Below, piece by piece: positions 1-5,847 of a DNA stretch of 39,347 bases; positions within the stretch are counted from its first letter, which is position 1, and each line of letters opens with the position of its first letter. The stretch is from the IMG/VR virus record IMGVR_UViG_3300032309_000997, positions 1-39,347 of that record, one strand, 5' to 3'. The DNA is from a virus. Below the pieces are notes generated by a model that worked only from the letters and a program-made list of their open reading frames with translations, did no database searches and had not been told where the DNA came from. Both the position numbers and the translations under genes were made by a program.

Positions 1-123
1 ATGAAGTTGAGGACAATGTAGGCTGGAGTGTCGGTTGGGTTGCTTGAAGACGCTGCTCCTTGCGGGTTAACCTTAACACCAGTAGAAACAGAAGTCATAT
101 TCTGACTGTACTGAATAGTTCCC
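1..123. repeat. Direct terminal repeat, left copy (matches 39225-39347)
   Basis: These 123 bases are identical to the last 123 bases of the window. The repeat falls inside the 3' part of the collar fibre gene and that gene reads through the junction without a break. This is what a circular or circularly permuted genome gives when an assembler leaves an overlap. A real short terminal repeat of a linear phage would look the same. The non-redundant map is 39,224 bp. Confidence 0.95.
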
Positions 124-611
124 GGATTGCCCATTCGCCCATAACCACCGTCAGCAGGATCAGAAGTAGGGCACACGGCACCAAAGTGCGTATGCGTGGG
201 ATCGTAAATGGTGTGCTGATGCTTAGGCGAACGATTAGCAAGCGCCGAACCATCATTCTCGCCAATAGCATCAACATCAGCATTAGTGCCAAGACCAACA
301 GGCATACGACCCTGAAGGTCAGGAAGATAAAAATTTCCCCCCGTATCCGTACCAAACTTGTTTGGCCCAATAATTGCATACAACGCACTATACGTTGACT
401 GTGATACTTGGCTTCCGTTACATACTAGCCAGTTGGACGGAGCAGTTGCGGCAACGTAGGGAATAATTGTTCCAACAGGAACAACACTATTTAGAATAGT
501 ATTTAGACGCGACTCGTGATCCTGAATATCAGCACTAATGATGTTGTACGAAGAGGCGGCAAATGTGTCGCCAGCATTAACAGTGCTAGGAGTCGGGGTC
601 GTGTACGTCAC
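1..611 (-). CDS. Tail collar-domain fibre protein (N-terminal 203 codons; continues at 39224-39212)
   Basis: Joined across the map origin the gene runs from a GTG at 611 down to 1 and then 39224-39212, giving 207 residues. The start reads M-T-Y-T-T-P-T-P and the first third carries a short predicted coiled stretch. It is followed by a phage tail collar domain: a P-x-G-x-I-I-P-Y segment, N-W-L-V-C-N-G-S, a T-Y-S-A-L-Y segment and the L-P-D-L-Q-G-R-M-P-V-G core. It closes with a His-containing S-P-K-H-Q-H-T segment and the sequence L-N-F-I-I-K-Y. Such proteins form short tail fibres or spikes that touch the host surface. The start has no Shine-Dalgarno site; a TACACT hexamer sits 6 bases before it. 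The preceding gene stops 12 bases upstream and the stop overlaps the next gene as TAATG. Confidence 0.85.
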   Translation of the reverse strand, partial: MTYTTPTPSTVNAGDTFAASSYNIISADIQDHESRLNTILNSVVPVGTIIPYVAATAPSNWLVCNGSQVSQSTYSALYAIIGPNKFGTDTGGNFYLPDLQGRMPVGLGTNADVDAIGENDGSALANRSPKHQHTIYDPTHTHFGAVCPTSDPADGGYGRMGNPGTIQYSQNMTSVSTGVKVNPQGAASSSNPTDTPAYIVLNF

Positions 612-623
612 GCGGTAAGTGTA
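612..623 (-). promoter_or_regulatory. Putative leaderless -10 element before the collar fibre gene
   Basis: On the minus strand TACACT is followed by exactly 6 bases and then the GTG at 611. There is no Shine-Dalgarno site. It belongs to the late-gene series TANNNT-N6-RTG. Confidence 0.45.
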
Positions 624-926
624 TCAGTACAACGCGATGACACTAGCAGCGTCAGTACCAGTAACGCGAACCCGAGTAACCCGAAGGGGGGTTACGACGC
701 CTGTGCGTACAGGAATCGTTACGGCAGCGGTGTCTTCCGAAAGAATAACACTAACCATTGCGTGCTGAAGGGTCGCGTGGTCAACCATGATTGCGCGAGT
801 CGTTTCGACAAGATCCGTCGTGTTGTTTGGCGTGACGGCAATGGCGCGAGTGTAAGACGGAAGAGCAGCGTCTCGACTCTGAAAATTATTAGTAGGCACC
901 AGCGCCACCACCCATCTACATACCAT
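624..926 (-). CDS. Spike-base-like small virion protein
   Basis: The 100-residue product has a central part of the form R-A-I-A-V-T-P-N-N-T-T-D-L followed by hydrophobic repeats (S-V-I-L-S-E-D-T-A-A-V-T-I and T-P-L-R-V-T-R-V) and ends in A-S-V-I-A-L-Y. This layout, including the terminal I-V-A-L-Y-like sequence, is what I recall from small 'spike base' proteins of phages and gene transfer agents, normally about 90-100 residues. The assignment is from memory. The start is uncertain: ATG at 926 overlaps the upstream gene by 11 bases, and GTG codons at 911 and 908 are alternatives. It lies next to the fibre gene, which fits a role at the fibre attachment point. Confidence 0.65.
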   Translation of the reverse strand: MVCRWVVALVPTNNFQSRDAALPSYTRAIAVTPNNTTDLVETTRAIMVDHATLQHAMVSVILSEDTAAVTIPVRTGVVTPLRVTRVRVTGTDAASVIALY

Positions 927-1254
927 CCATAGGCGCAGTCGTGTTCGTATCCGCACCACTCATCATCGGCGTCAAAGGCGCAGATACGGCAGCCTCGCCA
1001 GCGGGATTCGGCGTCGGAAGCGAAGCGATAAGCATCATGATCTGCTTTTGCATCTCTTCCTGCATCATTGCCATCTGACGCTGATGATCGGCCATCTGAA
1101 GCGTCTGGGCCTGCGCCAACTGTGCCATACCCGGCATAGCAGCAACAGCCGGAGGCACAGCAGCGCCAGTCGGGGCCGGAGGAGTCATAGGAGCGCCCAT
1201 CGGGGGCGGAGGAATCATCGGGCCAGCGCCCATCATGCTCGGATCAACAGCCAT
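916..1254 (-). CDS. Met/Pro-rich small virion-region protein
   Basis: This 112-residue protein of unknown function is built from P-P-P-M-G-A-P-M-type runs at the N-terminus (about residues 10-45). A Q/M-rich amphipathic helix follows (about 45-80) and then a low-complexity A/P/T tail. Such Pro/Met-rich proteins are common among small late proteins of podoviruses, next to portal and scaffold genes. The C-terminal half of the portal in this genome has a similar P-G-P-x-P composition. The start at 1254 has no Shine-Dalgarno site but a TACACT hexamer 6 bases upstream. Confidence 0.7.
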   Translation of the reverse strand: MAVDPSMMGAGPMIPPPPMGAPMTPPAPTGAAVPPAVAAMPGMAQLAQAQTLQMADHQRQMAMMQEEMQKQIMMLIASLPTPNPAGEAAVSAPLTPMMSGADTNTTAPMDGM

Positions 1255-1266
1255 GTAATTAGTGTA
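1255..1266 (-). promoter_or_regulatory. Putative leaderless -10 element before the Met/Pro-rich gene
   Basis: TACACT, then AATTAC, then the ATG at 1254. The spacing is identical to that at 1737 and 611. The hexamer is shared by these three genes while the N6 differs, which argues against recent duplication of the whole leader. Confidence 0.45.
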
Positions 1267-1270
1267 GCAC

Positions 1271-1552
1271 CTACTCCTGCTCGGAGTCTGGTGCCTCCTC
1301 GGCGTCCTTGCTCTTCATATACATCGCAAGAGCCTCACCAATAAGCATCTGATACTCAGCACACTTAGGACAATGCTCCGAACCGTATTCTGCCTTGTCT
1401 TCCATCATGTCTTCCTTACCCATTTCTTCTTCAGGCTTCTGATACGACATGGCGTCATCCATTGCCTCGTTACGCGACATAGGCTTCATGCGCATCAACG
1501 CAATACTAATTTTAGGATCGTTCTTCTTTTTAAGTTTATCTAGCGGAGCCAT
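1271..1552 (-). CDS. Acidic Met-rich hypothetical protein with one CxxC
   Basis: A 93-residue protein of unknown function. It is rich in Met, Lys, Asp and Glu and carries a single C-P-K-C motif near residue 60. It is predicted to be mostly helical. Its ATG lies in a TAATG context 7 bases after the TAA of the preceding 61-residue gene. It belongs to a run of five small late genes between terL and the spike-base gene. Its place in the virion region suggests a minor structural or assembly role, but nothing in the sequence proves it. Confidence 0.65.
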   Translation of the reverse strand: MAPLDKLKKKNDPKISIALMRMKPMSRNEAMDDAMSYQKPEEEMGKEDMMEDKAEYGSEHCPKCAEYQMLIGEALAMYMKSKDAEEAPDSEQE

Positions 1553-1737
1553 TAGCGCTTAACGGACTTCTTCTTTGCAACAAGGCCCTTAGCAAGATTA
1601 CGAAACTTACCCTTGCTCGGCATCGGACCCTGCTCAGCCATCGAATCCATCATGCTCTGCTTGGTCATATCACCCGCAACGTTCGTGTGCATAAACGGAC
1701 GGCTTCGATCATTGGGATCATATTCAAACGCTGGCAT
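1552..1737 (-). CDS. Small basic-tailed hypothetical late protein
   Basis: The 61-residue product has a polar Met-rich first half and a strongly basic C-terminus (about residues 43-61, ending K-K-K-S-V-K-R). The basic tail would suit nucleic-acid or capsid-interior binding, which is an inference. There is no Shine-Dalgarno site before the ATG at 1737. A TACACT hexamer ends 7 bases before the A of the start codon. Confidence 0.65.
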   Translation of the reverse strand: MPAFEYDPNDRSRPFMHTNVAGDMTKQSMMDSMAEQGPMPSKGKFRNLAKGLVAKKKSVKR

Positions 1738-1749
1738 GATAAAAGTGTA
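1738..1749 (-). promoter_or_regulatory. Putative leaderless -10 element before the 61-residue gene
   Basis: TACACT, then TTTATC, then ATG. It has the same hexamer and the same 6-base spacing as the elements at 1255-1266 and 612-623. Confidence 0.45.
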
Positions 1750-1751
1750 AC

Positions 1752-1907
1752 CTACTTACCGGACTTTGCGCGACCAGCCGCAGCACGACGCTGAAACTCT
1801 GCCGCGCCTAGTTTCTTACGACCAATATAAGCAGCCAACGCTTTAGGATCACGCGAACCTTTCGCGCTCAACGACTTCACAAGTTTGTCGTACTTCGACA
1901 TAACCAT
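1752..1907 (-). CDS. Small basic protein with the AKGxRDPxALAAxIxRxK motif (copy 2)
   Basis: This short gene encodes 51 residues from ATG 1907 (49 from the in-frame ATG at 1901). The product contains S-A-K-G-S-R-D-P-K-A-L-A-A-Y-I-G-R-K-K and a G-R-A-K-containing basic tail. The same motif occurs in the 55-residue product of 2416-2249, so the two are paralogues separated by one 107-residue gene. The composition suggests a small DNA- or capsid-associated protein; the function is unknown. A TATAGT hexamer lies 7 bases before the ATG at 1907, which favours that start. Confidence 0.75.
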   Translation of the reverse strand: MVMSKYDKLVKSLSAKGSRDPKALAAYIGRKKLGAAEFQRRAAAGRAKSGK

Positions 1908-1920
1908 ACGCAGAACTATA
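1908..1920 (-). promoter_or_regulatory. Putative leaderless -10 element before the 51-residue gene
   Basis: TATAGT, 7 bases, then ATG at 1907. There is no Shine-Dalgarno-like sequence in the gap. It is one of the two members of the series with N7 instead of N6. Confidence 0.4.
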
Positions 1921-1922
1921 CT

Positions 1923-2246
1923 CTACTTACCAGACTCTCGAAGTTTACTCGCAAGACGCGCACTCCACGACGCGCCAGTATCGCCACCCCACGCTTGCCA
2001 CGCCACATACCCCGGCGTTTCTTTACCAGCCGCACCCCAATTAGGTTTGCGATCAACAGCGTGCCTGCTAAAAAACGAGTGCATACGCATCACATGATCA
2101 CGAGTAAGCGGCGCACCAGCAGCAATCTTGCGTGCCCGGTCAGCGGTCGCAGGCTCAAAACCATCACCAGCCTTGCCCTTAGATACGAGTTCTAGCCCGC
2201 GCCGCGCGGCACTGCGAGCGCCACTAGGCGGAACAAAACCAGCCAC
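1923..2246 (-). CDS. Hypothetical phage protein, helical with a C-terminal G-Y-V-A-W-Q-A-W-G-G-D segment
   Basis: This 107-residue protein starts with V-P-P-S-G-A-R-S-A-A-R-R-G-L-E-L and ends with a G-Y-V-A-W-Q-A-W-G-G-D-T-G segment followed by a short helix. I recognise this arrangement (helical N-terminus, F-x-x-R-H in the middle, A-W-x-x-W-G-G-D near the end) as a recurrent small phage and metagenomic family without an assigned function. GTG at 2246 is the start, with an A-A-G-G-A Shine-Dalgarno site 6 bases upstream. It sits between the two paralogous small basic genes. Confidence 0.75.
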   Translation of the reverse strand: MAGFVPPSGARSAARRGLELVSKGKAGDGFEPATADRARKIAAGAPLTRDHVMRMHSFFSRHAVDRKPNWGAAGKETPGYVAWQAWGGDTGASWSARLASKLRESGK

Positions 2247-2248
2247 AA

Positions 2249-2416
2249 TCAGTCCTTGCGGCCCTCAGACTGAATCTTCGCCCACTTCTTAGCGCCATAC
2301 TTACGACGCTCAATCCACGCAGCAAGCGCATTCGGATCACGAGTGCCCTTAGCCGCCAACTTACCAGCCAACTTTTTAAAGTCGCCTTTTTTGTAATCAG
2401 TACCTTTAACTGGCAT
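2249..2416 (-). CDS. Small basic protein with the AKGxRDPxALAAxIxRxK motif (copy 1)
   Basis: The 55-residue product contains A-A-K-G-T-R-D-P-N-A-L-A-A-W-I-E-R-R-K-Y-G-A, the same motif as the gene at 1907-1752. An in-frame ATG at 2431 would add five residues. I prefer 2416 because TATGAT lies exactly 6 bases before it. The function is unknown and the protein is strongly basic. Confidence 0.75.
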   Translation of the reverse strand: MPVKGTDYKKGDFKKLAGKLAAKGTRDPNALAAWIERRKYGAKKWAKIQSEGRKD

Positions 2417-2428
2417 ACGAGAATCATA
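2417..2428 (-). promoter_or_regulatory. Putative leaderless -10 element before the 55-residue gene
   Basis: TATGAT (5 of 6 matches to TATAAT), TCTCGT, then ATG at 2416. The element overlaps the alternative ATG at 2431, so if it is used as a promoter the upstream ATG cannot be the start. Confidence 0.45.
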
Positions 2429-2445
2429 CATGCTACGGTGCCGTG

Positions 2446-2497
2446 GCGGCTAGGAGAAACCAACCCTCACCCGCTCACTCGCGGATCTCCTAGCCGC
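2446..2497. other. Long perfect inverted repeat (12-bp stem with a nested 4-bp hairpin)
   Basis: Positions 2446-2457 (GCGGCTAGGAGA) are perfectly complementary to 2486-2497. Inside the 28-base loop CCGC at 2471-2474 can pair with GCGG at 2481-2484. The element lies in the gap between the genes at 2908-2531 and 2416-2249. No T-run follows the stem on either strand, so it is not a classical intrinsic terminator. It could be an RNA processing site, a factor-binding operator or an mRNA-stabilising structure. Confidence 0.6.
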
Positions 2498-2530
2498 GTC
2501 CAACCACAATTTGCGCAAAATTATTGTTTA

Positions 2531-2908
2531 TTAAATCTTGGTGGAACGCTTAAGAAAATCGCTAAAGGAACGGTCAGGGTTTTTTAGGAACTCTTCAGTT
2601 CCGCCCTTTGTAGAGCCGGGAAGATACTTTCTTCCTTGTGCGTCAATAGACCATGCGCGAGGAGATGGCCTACTGGGTGATCCAGAATTAATTACACTTG
2701 CGGCTTTAATTGCTTCACTTTTTTTAATCATGTTTCGAATTAACGCACCATAAATATGGCCTTCATTTGTTGGATCAAACCGGCCTTGTCCTTTTGCAAC
2801 TGTTTCCAGTACGGAAGATTTTTGTTTTCTTTGTGGCGCTTCCGCTTTTCTCATCATGCGGTTTCCGCCCTCTAATTCTAATTTTTGTTTTCCGGGCGCG
2901 TCATCCAT
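2531..2908 (-). CDS. Basic hypothetical protein following terL
   Basis: This 125-residue protein is Lys/Arg-rich with a C-terminal K-Y-L-P-G-S-T-K-G-G-T-E-E-F and F-S-D-F-L-K-R-S. It has no motif I can name. The ATG at 2908 is preceded by a consensus TATAAT with a 6-base gap. A longer reading frame starting at 3043 would overlap the 3' end of terL heavily and is unlikely. Its position directly after terL is typical of small head-assembly genes. Confidence 0.7.
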   Translation of the reverse strand: MDDAPGKQKLELEGGNRMMRKAEAPQRKQKSSVLETVAKGQGRFDPTNEGHIYGALIRNMIKKSEAIKAASVINSGSPSRPSPRAWSIDAQGRKYLPGSTKGGTEEFLKNPDRSFSDFLKRSTKI

Positions 2909-2920
2909 ATAAAAATTATA
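2909..2920 (-). promoter_or_regulatory. Putative leaderless -10 element (consensus TATAAT) after terL
   Basis: TATAAT, TTTTAT, then ATG at 2908. GG precedes the TATAAT. It is the best match of the series to the bacterial -10 consensus. It lies immediately after the terL stop codon. Confidence 0.55.
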
Positions 2921-2921
2921 C

Positions 2922-4505
2922 CTAATGCTTGCCCACAATAAAGCGCGGCGCACGTTTCTGCATCGACGCCTCAACCTTAGGCTTAGGCTTTTCCACAAGA
3001 CGAATTGGAGACTGCGCCTCCTGCTGCCACACAGCCTGCGCACCAGCCATAGCCATCACAAGATCATCATGACAACCCTCATCAGCCTCTGGACGCGGCT
3101 CCTTACCATTACGATCACGAAACACAAACGTCCGGACCTCATCAATAAGCAACTCACTCTTGATTCGGTGCGGCTCGTCACGAATAGCAGCCTGCAAAGC
3201 AGCAAGCATCATCGGACGAGTAGCGCTAGTCGTGTTCCAACCAAGCGTATTGTCCATACGAGTCTTTACACCAATCGGATTATTCGGACGCCAAATACGC
3301 GGATACCCCATAACGTTCTTTAACTGGGTAAGAACAGCAGCACCCGGCCCGTTTCGCTCAACAGCAAGGATCGCATCGTTATACAAGCGGCCAAGACGCG
3401 CAAGATCATCAGCAAACTCGTCAACATCCGCCCGATACCGCACTTCGGCGACCTGTACGCCATTATCTAGGCGTAGAACTTGTGCTACAGAGTAATCCGA
3501 CCCGGAACCCGTGCCAATACGGGACTCTCGGCGCTCATACTCGTCAAAACTGACTGATCCGGCCACGTCAGCAAAGATTAGGTAGCGCACGCCCGCTTTT
3601 GGTGTTTCCCACATGCGCATTCCACCACGAGACTCCTCATAAAATTCAATTCTGCCGCCCGGAACGGGCATTCCCCGCACAAAACCACGCTTTTTAAACG
3701 GCTCTGCTGAAAGATTATCCAAAAAATTAAAAAATTGGCGACCAGTAGTCTCACAAAACTCGCCAAGAACACGAATCTTGTACGCCGCAGAGTCCTCACC
3801 CCACTGTTGCTTGGCGTCTTGTACCCATTCTTCGGTAATAAGGGCGCGTTTTGCTTCTTTCGACACGCGCTCACCAGTAAAACAGGGCGCGTCAAAGGCG
3901 CTCATGTGTACTGGGTACCATCCAGAGTCTTTTTGGAACGCTTTGTAGAACGTTCCGGTAGGTCGTGTCGGGTTTCCAATCAACAAGACTCGTGCTTCTT
4001 CTGCGGTAAGGAAACCTTCCGACGCCTCGTAGATAGCCTCGTCCACACCACTGGCCTCGTCAACGACGAGCATCATGCGGGGAGCGTGGTGGCCCTGAAA
4101 CCGCTCTGGCTTGTCCGTCGAAAGGCCCATAGCGAACCAGTCCGAACGGACTTCTAGCGAGGATTTGAAGATCTTGCCAAACGCTTTCTCGCCGCCCGGA
4201 ATCTTCGAATGCCTGACGGCGATCTCGCGCCACAACAATTGTTCAACCTGACTCCACGTAGGAGCAGTAGTAATAACACGACACGGACCTTCCGTCATAA
4301 AGTCAAGCACCGCCGTAGCCGCTGTTGCCGTTTTACCAACACCGTGACAAGAGCGAACAGCGACACGCTTATGCTTACGCAACGCATTAAGAATCTCACG
4401 CTGTTTACTCCACGGCTCAAACCCAAACAGATTCTTAGCCTTCCACACCGGGTCAGCCATCTTCGCACGAATCTCTAACGCAGCACGATCAACTTCACTA
4501 CTCAC
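2922..4505 (-). CDS. terL: Terminase large subunit (packaging ATPase-nuclease)
   Basis: The 527-residue protein powers DNA packaging through the portal and cuts the concatemer. The Walker A motif C-H-G-V-G-K-T is at about residues 53-59 and the Walker B M-M-L-V-V-D-E at 144-150. A P-E-R-F-Q-G-H-H segment lies just before Walker B. The C-terminal RNase H-like nuclease has candidate acidic residues D313 (F-A-D-V-A-G), E383 (V-E-R-N-G) and D480/D481 (C-H-D-D-L). The length is normal for the family. The GTG at 4505 lies only four bases after the 3' end of a tRNA gene and has no Shine-Dalgarno site; ATG at residue 16 is an alternative start. Confidence 0.95.
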   Translation of the reverse strand: MSSEVDRAALEIRAKMADPVWKAKNLFGFEPWSKQREILNALRKHKRVAVRSCHGVGKTATAATAVLDFMTEGPCRVITTAPTWSQVEQLLWREIAVRHSKIPGGEKAFGKIFKSSLEVRSDWFAMGLSTDKPERFQGHHAPRMMLVVDEASGVDEAIYEASEGFLTAEEARVLLIGNPTRPTGTFYKAFQKDSGWYPVHMSAFDAPCFTGERVSKEAKRALITEEWVQDAKQQWGEDSAAYKIRVLGEFCETTGRQFFNFLDNLSAEPFKKRGFVRGMPVPGGRIEFYEESRGGMRMWETPKAGVRYLIFADVAGSVSFDEYERRESRIGTGSGSDYSVAQVLRLDNGVQVAEVRYRADVDEFADDLARLGRLYNDAILAVERNGPGAAVLTQLKNVMGYPRIWRPNNPIGVKTRMDNTLGWNTTSATRPMMLAALQAAIRDEPHRIKSELLIDEVRTFVFRDRNGKEPRPEADEGCHDDLVMAMAGAQAVWQQEAQSPIRLVEKPKPKVEASMQKRAPRFIVGKH

Positions 4506-4509
4506 TTAG

Positions 4510-4591
4510 TGCCCCCAGAGAGACTCGAACTCTCACGCCTCGCGGCAACGGATTTTGAATCCGTCATGTCTACCAATTCCATCACAGGGGC
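4510..4591 (-). tRNA. tRNA-Leu, anticodon CAA
   Basis: The minus strand folds as an 82-nt class II tRNA. The acceptor stem is GCCCCTG/TGGGGGC (two wobbles at the inner end) with discriminator A. The anticodon stem is ACGGA/TCCGT with loop TTCAAAA, anticodon at 4557-4555. The variable arm is long and the T arm is GAGAG-TTCGAGT-CTCTC. CCA is not encoded. It reads UUG codons, which are abundant in the late genes. It lies between terS (stop 4605) and terL (start 4505). Confidence 0.93.
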
Positions 4592-4604
4592 AAAACTAGT
4601 CAAA

Positions 4605-5144
4605 CTAGGCTGCATCATCCGGCTCAACAACGACCTCGCCCTCAACCTCAAGCGCAGCACGCGCCTCCTCAGCCGGAATCTGCGCCAACTGCATCAACGA
4701 AAGAGTCTGCGGCCCAACCTCATGCTCCACAACCTCCTGCTTATGAAACCCAAAACTACGCTCCAACTGCCACGCCGCAGGCTTCCAATCACCATTCTCC
4801 GTCGCCTCATTCATAACGCGCAGATTCTTCTTCATATGCTGCTTCCGCGCCTCATAAAACCGATCAGAAAACTCGATATACGACGGCTTCTCACGCAAAC
4901 GACCACCACGCAACGCAGTCACAAACGTATGCTCCGAAACACCAAGCACACGCGCAATAGCAGCCTCAAACGCGCCAAGCGAAGCCATCTCAATCGCCTC
5001 ATCCATCTGCTCCGCCGACAACTCCGAAGGCTTCACCGAATGCTTATACGCAGAAGTAAGAAAAGCCGAATCATCCAACCCGAACTTCTCCACACCCAAT
5101 TCTCTATCCTCACGCTGCATCTTCAAATCAGCACGCTTAGTCAC
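4605..5144 (-). CDS. terS: Terminase small subunit (DNA-recognition subunit)
   Basis: This 179-residue protein lies directly upstream of terL, separated only by the tRNA gene. An N-terminal helical region holds a helix-turn-helix-like stretch (A-S-L-G-A-F-E-A-A-I-A-R-V-L-G-V-S-E, about residues 55-72). The middle is helical and would suit oligomerisation. The C-terminal tail is acidic (ending V-V-V-E-P-D-D-A-A), as expected for contact with the large subunit. The GTG start overlaps the stop of the preceding small ORF as TAGTG, with a GGAG site upstream. The assignment rests mainly on position, size and the HTH. Confidence 0.8.
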   Translation of the reverse strand: MTKRADLKMQREDRELGVEKFGLDDSAFLTSAYKHSVKPSELSAEQMDEAIEMASLGAFEAAIARVLGVSEHTFVTALRGGRLREKPSYIEFSDRFYEARKQHMKKNLRVMNEATENGDWKPAAWQLERSFGFHKQEVVEHEVGPQTLSLMQLAQIPAEEARAALEVEGEVVVEPDDAA

Positions 5145-5305
5145 TAGTAATGCTCCAACCCATCAAGATTCACAACAATGCCAGTCAAAACTCTGAACGA
5201 CACCCACGCATCATACTCGCACGCAGCATGAACCACCAACCTGCCACTACCACCACCAGCGAACCAACAACGAAACACCCACGTAGACCAATCCTCGTAC
5301 TCCAC
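5144..5305 (-). CDS. Small ORF upstream of terS, 53 residues
   Basis: A GTG at 5305 opens a 53-residue frame (M-E-Y-E-D-W-S-T-W-V-F-R...) with a mixed acidic and aromatic composition, ending L-E-H-Y. Its TAG overlaps the terS GTG as TAGTG, as in other coupled genes here. TATTGT lies 7 bases before the GTG in the context GGTANNNT. The function is unknown. Composition and context suggest a real gene, but without homology it stays tentative. Confidence 0.5.
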   Translation of the reverse strand: MEYEDWSTWVFRCWFAGGGSGRLVVHAACEYDAWVSFRVLTGIVVNLDGLEHY

Positions 5306-5318
5306 ACGTGTTACAATA
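5306..5318 (-). promoter_or_regulatory. Putative leaderless -10 element at the head of the terminase unit
   Basis: GG-TATTGT, 7 bases, GTG. It is the first such element after the early-block terminator at 5791-5826 and may drive the small ORF, terS, the tRNA and terL. No clear -35 hexamer is visible. Confidence 0.4.
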
Positions 5319-5790
5319 CCAAGCGATCCGACTCGCTATCGGAGAACTTGCCCGTCAGAGGGGCATCGGCGCAGCAATGCCAACCCTCATCCAAATGGAT
5401 TGCTGCCAGCGACGAACAGACAAGTCGCACCAACCCCACACACCACAACGTGTGTAACCCCAATGAGGGGGGGAAAGGGGGGGAGCAAAAAACCATCAAG
5501 CACGCGCAGCACAGAGCCTTGCTGAACTGAATGAATCAAACATCAACAAACCAACCGAACAACCAGCCGCCATAAAGAAAACATACCCACAAAAAAACAA
5601 GCCCTACGCCTCACCGCTGCGATGAGCGTTGGGGGGGGTTGGGTGGCGCGTGGGTGCGGGTTCGAGACTGGTCGGGTCGGTTTCCGGTTGTCGGGTTCGA
5701 CGCCCCACGCCCTCCGCCCCGCCCCCTCGCGCGAACCAGAATCCCCGCGCGGACGGGTAGGCATTCCGGGTTGGTCTGTGTTCGGGCATG
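5319..5790. other. Non-coding region between the early terminator and the terminase unit
   Basis: I see no convincing gene in these 472 bases. It holds a G7-A3-G7 tract (5467-5483), a G8 run followed by further G-rich sequence (5631-5660), a short ACACAC/GTGTGT inverted repeat (5438-5443 with 5450-5455) and AGCGA/TCGCT (5322-5326 with 5333-5337). It is the only gap longer than 300 bases in the genome. An origin of replication, a packaging site or late-promoter control could all lie here. None is demonstrated by the sequence. Confidence 0.6.
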
Positions 5791-5826
5791 AGAAAGCCCC
5801 CCGGCCTGTCGTAGCGCCGGGGGGCT
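5791..5826 (-). terminator. Intrinsic terminator ending the early block
   Basis: A perfect 11-bp stem AGCCCCCCGGC/GCCGGGGGGCT (5826-5816 with 5805-5795) with a 10-base loop is followed on the minus strand by TTCTC. It starts 22 bases after the stop of the 151-residue gene at 5848. The very GC-rich stem with a short imperfect T tract is typical of actinobacterial phages. Confidence 0.85.
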
Positions 5827-5847
5827 GAGTGTGTCGCGCGGTGTGGG

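Noticed and set aside
60-398. Plus-strand frame 60-398 and minus-strand frame 388-95
   Set aside because: Both are shadows of the collar fibre gene, whose frame shows the collar motif and reads across the map origin.
2908-3043. Upstream extension of the gene after terL to 3043
   Set aside because: It would overlap the terL 3' end by over 120 bases with Arg-rich shadow sequence, while ATG 2908 has a TATAAT at the series spacing.
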